Below, one piece after another: positions 1 through 11,729 of a stretch of 64,000 nt of DNA; the first letter of the stretch is position 1, and every line of letters starts with the position of its first letter. A program made the position numbers and the translations under genes. The DNA is from Gigaspora rosea (Eukaryota; Glomeromycota; Glomeromycetes; Diversisporales; Gigasporaceae): positions 53,052 through 117,051 of the forward strand of contig QKWP01000249.1 of NCBI GenBank assembly GCA_003550325.1, read 5' to 3'. The notes under the pieces were generated by a model that ran no database searches, had not been told where the DNA came from, and worked only from the letters and a program-made list of their open reading frames with translations.

Positions 1-2
1 CT

Positions 3-943
3 AATCCTCTGGCCCTGTCCATATGTACCCACAATGTCCAGGGCTTCAACCAAGATCTCAAAAAACAAGTCTGGGAACAATATTGCCTGGAGCACCAAAT
101 TCAAATAATTGGCTTAACCGAAACTAGACTATCTTCGTGCAATAGATAACTGATATCCAAACCATTCAGAACTGCTCATTATACGTATTTCTGGTCCTGT
201 CTGGAAAATCCAAAGGCTGGGACCGCAATTATGATTAGTAACCATCTTACTCCCCATATACACAATGTTACCACACACTCAGGCTATGCAATTGCTATAG
301 ACATATTCTTCAAGCACGACTTCAAATTCCATATCATCTCCACGTACCTCCCAAGCGACAACCCCTCAGCACGACTTGATGCTCAGAATAAAGTTATTAA
401 ATGGATACGACAGGCTACATCACTTAACCTGCTCCCTATAGTTGTGGGAGACTTCAATGTCTCCATTGACAACATACACTCAAGCGCCATTAAATACAAA
501 CTCTTACAATTTCTATCCTACAACAACATGTATAATCTAGGCACCCACACCCAGAAACAGGACAACACATGGCAGAGTTCGAGATATAGCAGCCAAATAG
601 ACAACATATGGGCATATCATCCCATACTGACATATCTTACTTCTTACGAGACTGACGACCCTCATACATGTACCCAAAGTGATCACAAAATCTTAATATC
701 TAGGTGGTCCTTTCCATATGCCTACCAAGGCAGAATTAGACACAAGGCACAAACTTACAGAAGGGTCTTTGACTACAAATCTATGGACAACAACCGATAG
801 GAGGATTTTACAAACCAGGTCAGCTCGAACCTTGGCTCTCACAACACACCCTTATATGTTGATACTCCAGAATCCCTTGAGACAACATGGCAGAAAATCC
901 AGCTCAGCATTAACAAGCTGCTTTGTGGCACATTCCTAACAAA
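3..943 (+). pseudogene. LINE APE-type endonuclease domain (broken)
   Basis: Read in the frame starting at base 3. The N-terminal APE motif THNVQGFN is followed by IIGLTETRL, then a TAA at 147-149. Past the stop the same frame continues to AGTAIMIS at about 231, GDFNVSIDN (catalytic Asp/Asn region, about 450-476) and SDHKILISRW (the Ser-Asp-His motif, about 678-707). A second stop (TAG, 798-800) follows, and the frame still reads as LINE linker until about 943, where the continuation moves to another frame. The endonuclease would nick target DNA for target-primed reverse transcription; two nonsense codons make this copy non-functional. The window starts inside the domain, so its first residues are missing. 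Confidence 0.88.
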
Positions 944-3900
944 AAGCACACAGTGCGTAACTTTCAACACACATTCTCACCCACAGCTACACAACTGCAC
1001 CTGAGCCTCAAAAAACTAGATGAAATTATCAAAAAGACTAAACACTCACTAAACCAGAACCTGCCTATTCCAGACCACCTCAATTTGGATATTAGCCAAC
1101 TAAACCAAGCATGTCAACTTCAAATACACCCATTACCACACACTCATCAACAGTTACCTGACTGGATCAACAAAGCCAACAACGAATGGAAAAACCTATA
1201 TCACGCCCGTAATATTGAAAACATCAAACAAATTGGTCAACAAATCACAGACTCAATTCAAAAAAGATGCTCTAAGCTCATTAACAAACCTACTTCAATG
1301 CTTAACAGCATTCTTGATCAGCATAAAGACCCAGTCAGATTTGACAATATCAAAACAGAGCGAGATGTAATCATAGACCCACCCCTTATTAAAGCACACA
1401 TACAACAACACTTCGACAACTGGACCGCAACCCGAACGATTAATCAAAGCCTATTTGATTCCAAATGGCAATACGAGTATAGCCCTAAACACTTTATCAA
1501 TCCCAATTGGTACACGACAGCCTTACAAGACTTCAGTCAAGAAGAAATACTCTCCACACTCAACCAGATGCCCAACAATAAAGCATGCGAACCATCAGGA
1601 ATTAGCTGCGAAATGTTAAAACACACAGATCACAACTGCATACAAGCTATCACATCTCTTTTTAACAGATGTCTCTCATCCCAATCCATACCCAAGCAGT
1701 GGAAAGAGGGATATATCTTCCCAATATCCAAAAAACCCATATTTGATGGCAATCTAGCCAACACAAGACCCATAAGCCTTGTAGAGCATATCAAAAAGCT
1801 CTATACAAAGCTCCTTAATAATTGTCTTAGCAGTATTCTTTCCACACACAATATTCTGTCACCATTCAACTACATTGCCTTGCCAGGAAACTCTACTTCC
1901 ACACCTATTCATATACTCAATAACATCATTGAAGATGCCTCCTGTAACTCCAAGCAACTCTGGCTCCTATCCCAAGATATGAGCAAAGCATACGACTCTG
2001 TTAACCTCGAACTCTTATTAAAATCTCTACACAGAATTAGAATGCCCCAACAACTAATTACCATCATTGCTAACCTCCTATCTGATCGTACAAATCAGGT
2101 CATTACCAACTTTGGTCTTACCAACCACTACTCTGTCAAGAATGGTATCGACCAAGGGGAAACAATTACCACACTTCTCTGGAGGATATATTACGACCCC
2201 TGATCTCCCACATTTCTTCGCACTATTTAGGATACAATCTGGCCACATCATGGCAAACTAGTCTCACTCACCCACACAGAAATCATCTCTACACGTCCAT
2301 ATCAGTGCTAGCCTACATAGACGATACTCTATGGATTACTGAATCCAGAGAAGAACTAGAAGAAATTATCAAAACTGCAACCTCATTCTACCAGATGGCA
2401 GACATACAAGTCAACCCAAGCAAATCCATCTTTATTACGAAACACACTGCATCAACCACTATACAATTTCGCAACCACACTCTCAACTTGTTTACAATAA
2501 GTCAGCCCTTCAAATTTCTAGGCTGTTGGTTTACACTCAACAATAAACAAACTGCCCAAACCAAACTAATACAAGAAGAAGCTCTAAATCTGGCTAATAT
2601 TGCCGGTACCAAGAACATAACAGACAAACAAATAGCATACGTCATTAACACGGTCATTATCCCAACTATAGAATACCGCCTACACAACATTATACTTTCC
2701 CAATCAACATGTAACAAAATCCTAGGCAAATACCTTACCATTGCAAAGCATAAGTCCCACTTATCCCGATCCACCCCTAATAGCACGATGTTAAACCACA
2801 ACTTATACAACATTCGTAACATATGGGACATACAGTTGCAACACCACATTAGCAATCTTCTGCTCAGACTCAACAACTCCTCTACATTGGGTATAACTAC
2901 TCGTATCAGATTCCAGCAACTACAAAACAACTTATGGTCCGCGACCAATATTCTACAACACACACAGCCAATAATTGACGGGCCCAACAGACACACAACC
3001 AACTTCAAGATCATCCAACTCCTCAATCACATGGGGATTACAGTGCAGGCCAACCCCAACATCCTATGGCCACAAACAATTGAAAACAACTGCACTCCAC
3101 TCGAAAGGATTCTTAGTAAACATCCCAAATACAGCACCTTCAAGCAGCAACTCAGACATAAACAAATACTATATTTAGAGCAGCTCTGCTCCACAGACAA
3201 TACAACCCTACTCACATGGCAACACATATCTCCTAGACTCCTATACCTCCCCACTGGCAGAAAACCACTCTGGTTCTCATATCTTGAAGACACTATCTTA
3301 GCTGACAATGAGCAGCGAACTATTCTCCCAACTATATCACCCCAAGGCTTTAACCCATTCGCCTACCAGACACCTCACATACCAAAATCCCTTAAACCCT
3401 GGACGCTTACACTCCAGAATAATGAAATTATTATTGGGCAGGTCCGGAAAACATTCCGCAAAACTAACACAATCTCTATTACACACTGGCAACATAACAT
3501 AAACCTAGCTCAAGCCAACCAGTACCCTCTACCACCAATACAGTGTTCCCGCTGCCCAGGCTGCCACCTCAACTCTGACAGAGTTCTCAACTGCTGCACC
3601 CTGGAGGTACCAGCAGCTCTCTCTACCCAATTCTTGGGTAGAAGAGCAATCGACAAACAGCTCAAGTTTAACGCAAATTACATAGACCTCATATACTCTT
3701 CTGCAATCAAGCAGCCAATAACCATTCCACCTCCCCCTACAATACACATCACAGACACTCTTACCTCGGTCCTTTTTCAGAACAACCCTGCCTCACTAGA
3801 CCTCCTCCAGATAGCACACGCTAACGCTGGCCAATACGATTTTACCTTTTACACAGACGGTTCCGTTATAGACATTGGGACTAACCAATGCTCGATGGGC

Positions 3901-5253
3901 ATCGGCTGGGTACAAATTCATAGTGACCAGATCATCCACAAGTTCGCAGCCCAACTACAAAACTGGCCCTCATCATACAAAGCAGAGCTCCTTGCTATTC
4001 TCTCAGCTGTCTCAACGGTACCACGCAACTCCACTATAGACATCTTCACAGACTCCCAGTCTGTCATTTCCAAATACAACAAGCTTAAATCAATCCCTAA
4101 ACAATCCTCCAAATACTACAAGTTTAACTCCTGGCCCATTTGGCATACACTCTTGAATGTTACCCAGGCATTCAATATTAAGCTTAATCTGCACAAGGTC
4201 AAAGCCCACACAGATAATAGCTTCAATAACCAAGCAGACCTCCTAGCCAGAACCCACTCTGGGACACACAAACTACTTCTCAATCATGCCAATATCCACA
4301 ACCCCTCCTTCTTCCTGCAGTGGGAGAATCACCCAGTAGAAGGGTCTACTAGACGCTTCATCAAAAACATATGTAAGGCACACATCATCGCAATGTGGTC
4401 CTCACAAAATCGCGCCTCAGAATGGGCACATTATTCACATTTCATAGATTGGAACGCCACCTGGCTCTACCTCAACAACAACCAAAAAAGTTCCAACAAT
4501 TTCACAAATCCCAAACTAAACCACCTTAAATCTTTCAAAATTAAAAACCTTCTTAACAACCTGCCTACCTACTCACACTTTCACAGCATACTCCCTAATA
4601 TATTCTCCTCCCCTAACTGCTTTCACTGCAACCTCCCCGCATCCTCTACTCACTGGCTAACGTGCCAAAATACTTCTCTTCTCAATTCAATCATTCATTC
4701 GGCTATATCAAAAGTTACACAAAGCGCAGATACGGACCTACCACCTCATCAACTATCCGACCTTATAAGTGCAATTTACACACACCCATCTTTCAACCCC
4801 ACGCCTACATTCCTAGATCCCTACTCTCTTTACTCTACGATTAGGGGACTAGTCCCAGCTCCCCTAATCCAATCATTACAGCCCTTTAACATCCCCTATA
4901 AGCAAGCCTCTCAGATTGTCATCAAGATCCTTCTCGAAATATCTGATGAGGTTTACGAACAAATATGGAAACCATATTGTTCCACACTGGCCCAATGGAA
5001 GAAGGCTAATAACATTTCACTCAGACACAACTCCTCTCAGCCGCTACCGCATCATCCTCCTCGGGCCAAACCCCGTCGACGTAGACAAACAGCACTCTCC
5101 TACCACTGCCCCTGTGGGTTCCCAGATCAGCTACATACAAACAACAACACATGCCCGCCATTAGGGCAAGCATCCCGCAAAATCAGTATTTGGTCCACTT
5201 TGTGGATCAAATACAGTACCCCCACTAATCACATTCTAACCATTCAAATCTAG
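923..5253 (+). pseudogene. LINE reverse transcriptase - RNase H polyprotein (frameshifted)
   Basis: First segment 923-2203: RT motifs NKACEPSGIS, NTRPISLVEH, the motif A aspartate in SQDMSKAYDSV, and motif B GIDQGETITTLLWRIYYDP. The frame then shifts near 2,200; the next frame continues PLISHISSHYLGYN into AYIDDT at about 2,308-2,325, the catalytic motif C. The second segment runs open to the TAG after 5,250. Numbering from 2,305: RT thumb; a Cys cluster CSRCPGC (about 3,544); RNase H with D518 (YTDGS), E561 (KAEL), D583 (FTDSQ), H635 and D645 (NQADLLAR); then CFHC...H...C (about 4,617) and a final CPCG...C cluster (about 5,107). All catalytic residues are present, so only the frame breaks disable it. 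Confidence 0.92.
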
Positions 5254-5390
5254 GTGAGTCTTGACCACTCTAGTAGGTTTAGGTCGCAGATAAATTAGTC
5301 TGAGCTCTTATTCTTGCATGTAATTTATATGTAATTGTCACTGTATAATTTAAGTTGTTGTTTTCAAACAACCTTTTATATAAGTTACCC

Positions 5391-5430
5391 AATAAAGATA
5401 CGAGCAAGGCCTCACCTTTTAAAAAAAAAA
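5391..5430 (+). terminator. LINE polyadenylation signal and poly(A) tail
   Basis: AATAAA at 5,391-5,396 lies 24 bases before an uninterrupted A10 (5,421-5,430) followed by TATATATATA. This marks the 3' end of the LINE transcript. No target-site duplication can be tested because the 5' end is outside the window. Confidence 0.75.
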
Positions 5431-5460
5431 TATATATATACCTTATTTAGTGATTAGCTA

Positions 5461-6429
5461 CAGTCGTCCCTCTCTATAATCACCAAGTTCGTCGCACCCT
5501 ATTTAGGTGATTGTAAAGAGGTGTGACTATAAATAAAATACCTCATTATGGTAATCTATAGGCGAAATGTGCCATTCTTCCATCTAAATCTTTTTTTCTT
5601 ACTAAGTTAACAATATATTCCCACTAATTAAAAGTTGTAGAGCTCGTCGAGACACATCTAACAGTGGTTAGATCATCCAAATTGGCCCAGTGGATAGTGA
5701 GTTATCATCGAAAAGCGATTGGACAACTATATAAAATCTCTATAAGAGATTTTATATAGTCGGCCAATTGTTTTTCGATGATATCTCACCATTCACTGGG
5801 TCGATTTGGATGCTCTAACCACCGTTAGATCTCAACGAGCTCTACAACTTTCAATTAGTGGACATGTATCGTTAACTTAGTAAGAAAAAAGTTTTAGATA
5901 AAAGCACTCCACATTTCGGCTATAGTGATTTTCATATATAATCTCCGGCACGATTTTTATATAGTCAGCCAATCATTTTTCGATGATAACTTGCCATCTC
6001 TGGGCCGGTTTGGATGATTTAACCACTGTTAGATGCATCTCGACGAGCTATACAACTTTCAATTAGTGGGCATGTATCGTTAACTTAGTAAGAAAAAAGT
6101 TTTAGATGGAAGCACTCCACATTTCGCCTATAGGGATCACTCTCCAGTTGACAGGCGAATTATCAATTAATAAATAATTTTAAATATATGTGAATATGAA
6201 AATTTGGCCAATCAGATTATATAATCCATATTTAGTTAAAAATTAGTGACTATAATGAGGGTTTTTTATTAATAAAATTGTTAAAAAATCAAATTTTCAT
6301 GGTAATAGTGATTATAAGCGATTTGCGACTATAATGAGGTTTTTTACTATGTTTGAGTCCATCGCACAAAATCGGGTGCTTAAATAGAGGTGTGACTATA
6401 TGGGGTGTGACTATAGGGAGGTCTAACTG
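5461..6429. mobile_element. Tigger/pogo-like non-autonomous TIR element, copy 1
   Basis: The left end CAGTCGTCCCTCTCTATAAT and the inverted right end (reverse complement CAGTTAGACCTCCCTATAGT) form an imperfect TIR. Both ends are flanked by TA (5,459-5,460 and 6,430-6,431), the usual Tc1/mariner/pogo target duplication. No transposase frame is present, so this is a 969-bp MITE-type copy. The same family recurs at 8,046, 23,203, 47,720 and, as fragments, near 17,700, 56,660 and 61,140. Confidence 0.8.
5556..6133. repeat. Hairpin element nested in copy 1, with duplicated right arm
   Basis: CTATAGGCGAAATGTG at 5,556 is answered by inverted ends at 5,925 and again at 6,133. The arms fold about a centre near 5,740 (AATCTCTATAAGAGATT). 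The right arm is present twice (about 5,745-5,925 and about 5,955-6,133), so the hairpin was extended by an arm duplication. The same hairpin without the duplication is found at 23,298-23,680. Confidence 0.75.
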
Positions 6430-6431
6430 TA

Positions 6432-8045
6432 TTTTCAAATTTGGGATGTTCCCAATTAAAAGGGTCCATTTTTACATATATTTTATTTTAAGATACTTGA
6501 ATTTACTTATTTGTTTTGATTTTTGGACTGATTCAGGATTAATTAAATTTCACAATATTGATTGGTTAAAGATGGCAGGTGACTATCAGGTAATCTCATG
6601 ATATGTTGGCTCTATGCAGCCTCATGTTATTGTTTTTTACATTATTTTGATTTTTTATTATACAAATAGACTTTTATTTATAATTAAAAAAAGTTAATTA
6701 TATCAAAATTTATATAAATCTAACAAAAACACATTTTTCAAAAAATGTAAAAAATGACCTTTTAATTGGGAACACTCTATATAACCTTTTTACCCAATAT
6801 CTACTTTTTAAATATAATCTTTTTTAAAAAAAGGCCCTATATTAACAATTTTTCAAATATAAGCTCATATAAATTGTTTGGGGTTCTCATATAATAGTTT
6901 CATTGATACTTGTTATTTAAAGTAAAATGTTTCAAATATTGATCATAGTGTATTATAACATTTTTTATTATCTGAAATTTTTAATAGGTAATTATTGAGA
7001 TATTCAAACATGCATATAATTGTTTAATCTATAGTTTTCTAACAAATGTTATGACATAATATAATTTTTAGCAATTGAAATATGAAATTGAGGCATTATT
7101 AATTTTATTTATTATTATGATATTTATGGTTATTAATCTCAAAAATAATAAAATACTAATGTAATTGTATTTTGTAGCTCTGCTGTTTCATCAAAATTTT
7201 TGTTATTGTTTTTTTTTTTGAGTTTGGGCTTTATTTTTGCCTAGTAACTAGTTTTGTCCTGCTTTGGTCAATTTACTTATAATCACTTTAAAGATATCAC
7301 ATTTTATTAGTAAGCCTATTTTACAAATAATTGATTTATAGACAAGTTCATTTTATAAGCAATATATTTTACTTTTGCAAAACAATTCTAGTCATTGTTA
7401 TTAGAACTAAATTTAGGATTAGAATCAATTCTTAGCCATTTATAAAATAAACTTGTCTGTTAATTAATTATCTATAAAATAAGCTTGTTAGTAAAATAAG
7501 TATCATAAGATATATTATCTTTAAAGTAATTGTTGACATGGACTAATTTCTTTGTAATGAATAATTAGACCACACAAAGCTAATATTTTGCATTATATAA
7601 GTTCAAAATTTCAAATCATTCAGTCAGATTTTTTTTATTAACCAATTATAAATTAATAGTCTTATATTGCATTCAAGGCTATATAGAGTTAATTTTATGC
7701 ATAATATGCAGTCAGAAAATTGGAAGTTGGCAATTAGTATTACTGCAAGTCCTAACAGAAAATTTAGAAAACTAATGCCTCTATTGGGTGCTAATAGAGT
7801 ATTTTATAGAAAAAATTAAATAGCAAAAATAGAATAATTGAGAAATTGGAACTTAAAAAAATTATATAAATTCAAAAAACAGGTTAGCAGATAATGTAAA
7901 ACAAAAATTAAACTTTGTACAGCCTTTTCAAAAACTATAGCAATTAGAAGAATTTGTTAAATATAAAATTACATTTTGATTTGTCACCTTAACCAGAACC
8001 TCAAAATATATATTGATAGATTAAATTAATTATAAAATTATAATT
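6432..8045. other. AT-rich stretch without recognisable genes
   Basis: Low-complexity AT-rich DNA. I see no coding region with family motifs, no RNA gene and no complete TIR element. Short frames here lack codon structure or motifs. Confidence 0.6.
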
Positions 8046-8600
8046 TGACCTCTCTATAATTACAGTCTATATAGTCACACCTCTATATAAGTAGCCAATT
8101 TGTGCAACAAATTTAAATATAGTAAAAACCTTATGATAGTCACAAATCACTTATAATTACTATCACAAAAAATTTTGATTTTTTTATCAATTTTATTAAT
8201 AATATAACTTTTATAATCACCAATTTTTTAGCTAATTAAAATCAGTAAATATAATTGGCTACCATATATGTCTGAAAATACTGTAGCTTATTTTTAGATA
8301 AAAGTGGTTTTTAGTAATTACAGGTAATTGCTATATAGTAAAGTCTGAATTTTATTATGCTAGTCGATCATAAGTACTTAAGTAAATATGTTCAAGAACT
8401 CAAAATATATATAGTTTTTCTCCTCTATAATCTTACAGTTGGTATTAAGAAAATTAGTGATTATAAAAAAATGTGATTATATAGAAGTTTTTTTATAAGT
8501 TTATTAATAAATTGTCTCAAAATTAATGTGATTGTACAGAAGTTGTATTATATAGAAAGTGATTATAAAAAGGACAACTATATTCACCAAAATTTTTATA
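8046..8600. repeat. Partial inverted Tigger-like copies
   Basis: 8,046-8,345 is a diverged reverse-orientation match to the right half of the 5,461 element (ACCTCTCTATAATTACAGTC, ATAGTCACACCTCTATATAA, then the GATTTTTTTATCAATTTTAT block). 8,400-8,600 holds a further eroded copy ending in a GATTATAAAAAGGACAACTA-type terminus. No coding capacity is seen. Confidence 0.55.
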
Positions 8601-8958
8601 CAAATCAGAGAACTTTTTATTATTTAATTAACTTTAATTTTTAGATTTATCAAATATATTTTTTAACAAATTTAATTTTTTTATCAAAAGTAAAAATTAA
8701 AATTCAAATAATAAAAAGATGTTCAATTTATATAAAATTTTTAAAGTAAGTATATTTTGATCTTCTGAATAAGTTTATTTAAGTGATAATAATCAATTTA
8801 TATAGAAGAATTTGAACTTTACTATATAGTAACTATTATTTTTGTGGGGTATCTTATTTTTAAGTCAAAAAAGTTTTTAAGTTTTTAACCAAAAGAGAGG
8901 AGATAGCTTTCTTTAGGCAGTAGCCTATTTTATAGAAAAAAATAATATTTATATTATC
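8601..8958. other. AT-rich spacer, nothing recognised
   Basis: AT-rich sequence with short inverted T/A runs. No gene or element end could be supported. Confidence 0.5.
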
Positions 8959-10482
8959 TAGGGGTTAGTAAAACTACAGAGGCCAACTTATATAATATAT
9001 ATAGCTAATAAAATGTCTTGTATGATTTTGTATAACAATCAAATAGATTGATAATAAAAAAATCTGCAATACTATACTAATGAGTCTTTTAGCAATAATA
9101 ACCAAGCATTGATTCAACATATCTTATTGTTTTAATCTATTGCTGTTAGTTCATAGATTTATATAGAAATTGCATATATTTTGGTATTCGCAAGGACAAA
9201 ATTTACTTCTTTAAAAATAATTAAAATTGTTAAATACAATCTTATTACTAACTCTATATATAACTTATTTAACAAACTATACTTTGTAAATTAGTTAAAG
9301 AGACGCTTCAATATGTACATGATATTAAGGTAAAATATCATTAACAATACTATTATACTGTATACTTATTTTTAACCGTTTTACATATTTTCACATGTTT
9401 TCGCATATTTTCATAAGGTTTCGCAATTTAAAGCTACCTCCAAGGGGGCATCCAGAAATAACGTTATAGCAAATTTATAGTGATAAAATTTTTCAAAAGA
9501 TCTTGTGAACCTGTGAAATCTTTAGGTGAACTGCAATATAATTTGAAATATTTTGCAAAAAATATTTTTGAAATATTTTATTTCAAAATAATTAAAAATA
9601 TTTTTAAATATTTTAAATCTGAGAAACAAAGCTAGATTAGTATATCTGTAACATGGGTCATATCAAGGGCATATTGGACATATTGGACTATATTTCGAAA
9701 TATTTCGAAATTTTGTATCATTCTACAAAATCAGATTAGATTTTTATAAATTAGATTTTTGTTCATTTTGTTTTTTGTTTTCATTTTGTTTTTTTTATTT
9801 ATTTATTTTTTTAATTTTTTTTACATTTACAAAAAACTAGTCTTTTGCAAGAAAACCAACAACTATTCGGCACTTTGTAAGAACACCAATTTGACTTTGT
9901 GCACCAACTCAGACTTCTGACACTCTGCAAGAACACACAACTGATTTCTCTAGCAATTTTAAATTTTCAAGAATGCTTCTTTAAAGAAATAATTTAGTTT
10001 GGCACAAGTTTTTCAAGTTTTTGCAAAGTTTTGCTTTATTTATTTTTTTTTTGTTTGACATTTTTTGTTTTTTTGTTTTTTTTTAACTTTTTTTATTAAT
10101 TTATTTTATTCTGGTACTTTGTGAGAACACTAACTTCTCTAGCATTTTGCAAAAACATGCTAAATTTCTCTAGCCTATTTTTTAGAAGTGTTTAGAAAAA
10201 AAATAAAGAAACAAGGGTGATAGTCAAAATAAAAGAAATAGCTGAAGCAAAAATGATAGTTAAAACAATGAAGCGAAGATAATAGCTAACTATAGAGTAT
10301 ATGAAAATAAGTGTATAGAGTTGGTTTTTTATTTTTTCCTCTACAAATAGTAATAGTATTAGATGCGACAAAGTGCAAAAGTAGTTAAAATAATATGTAA
10401 TAATGTAAAAATAATACTGTAAAGAATATATAATAATTAAAATATAATATATAATAAAATATGTAATATTTATTAAAATATA

Positions 10483-11709
10483 TCCCTTAAACTGTCTGGC
10501 AGGCAAATTTGCCCGCTTATTTTATTTTTTAAAAGTTTTTTTAAGTTTTCTTAAAATTTTTTTAAGCTTGACCCCCCTATTTATTGAATAAAATTAAAGA
10601 TATTCCTTTTATAAATAACATATTTAAATTTTATTATTCTATCTTTAATTTTGATCAAGATATTATATTTTTAACAAAATTCATTTTTTAATTTTACTAT
10701 TAAAATTTTAAAAAGTTTCTTAAAATTTTATATGTTCCTGAAGAGAAATTTTATAGTTGCCACTAAATAAAGTCTAAATTTTGCTTAATAAATTAAAAAG
10801 TTAAAATAATAAAAGTAGTGTAATTTTAAATTGTCTACAACTTTGGATTAAGGTAATAGGGGTTAAATCTTAAATTTTTATTAAGTAAACCTAAAAAAAA
10901 AGGAAAAATTAAAANTTTCAAATTTTGGAGGTTTTTGCTACAATGCATAATGTATGATTTCTGTACTAGATAGGAGGCATCCAGAAATAATGTTATACAA
11001 GGGGGGGAGGGGTCTGACAAAATATAATGTTTTTCCTCTTAAATAGGAGGTCAAAAAAATATCCCTTAAACCGTCTAGCAGGCAAATTTGCCCGCTTATT
11101 TTATTTTTTAAAAGTTTTTTTAAGTTTTTTTAAAATTTTTTTAAGCTTAACCCCTACCTATTTATTGAATAAAATTAAAGATATTTCTTTTATAAATAAC
11201 ATATTTAAATTTTATTATTCTATCTTTAATTTTGATCAAGATATTACATTTTTAACAAAATTCATTTTTTAATTTTACTTTTAAAATTTTAAAAAGTTTC
11301 TTAAAATTTTATATGTTCCTGAAGAGAAATTTTATAGTTGCTACTAAATAAAGTCTAAATTTTGCTTAATAAATTATAAAAGTTAAAATAATAAAAGTAG
11401 TATAATTTTAAATTGTCTACAACTTTGGATTAAGGCAATGGGGTTAAATCTTAAATTTTTATTAAAAAAAAAAAGAAAAAATTTTTAAAATTAAAATTTT
11501 TTTAAAAAATTATAAAATTTTCTTTCATAAGCAACCTCAAATTTTTTATAAATATTAAGCAAATAAAATAAAGTTTTAAATAGTATATAATCATAGTTTT
11601 TATTTAAAAAAAAATTATAAAATATTTTTATTTTTAAAAAAAATAGATCAGACATGATTTATAAAATTTAAGCAGGCAAATTGCCTGCTTATCTGGACGG
11701 TTTAAGGGA
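10483..11709. mobile_element. TIR element TCCCTTAAAC (mariner-like TA target), with scaffold N
   Basis: Ends TCCCTTAAACTGTCTGGCAG and, inverted, TCCCTTAAACCGTCCAGATA are flanked by TA (10,481-10,482, 11,710-11,711). The empty site is seen in copy B as AAAATATATTTAATTT. The left part (10,483 to about 10,880) is repeated almost exactly at about 11,062-11,465, with the single N at 10,915 between the two. The apparent length is therefore probably inflated by an assembly join. No transposase frame. Confidence 0.7.
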
Positions 11710-11729
11710 TACTTAATTTAAAAATGTCC

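Larger units (their letters stand above)
1..5430 (+). mobile_element. Non-LTR retrotransposon (LINE) with APE endonuclease, RT and RNase H; 5' end outside window
   Basis: An almost full-length LINE enters from the left edge. In order it shows an AP-endonuclease-like domain, a reverse transcriptase, a cysteine-rich linker, an RNase H domain, C-terminal Cys/His clusters, a short 3' UTR with AATAAA, and an A10 tract followed by (TA)n. It is moderately GC-richer and cytosine-rich on the + strand compared with the flanking AT-rich DNA, which suggests relatively recent arrival. The coding region is broken by an in-frame stop at 147-149, a stop at 798-800, a frame change near 950 and another near 2,200, so this copy is dead. 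The domain order matches RNase H-bearing clades (I/Tad-like); I did not assign a clade. Confidence 0.93.

Noticed and set aside
2502..4112. Minus-strand frames within the LINE
   Set aside because: Antisense shadows of the RT-RNase H frame.
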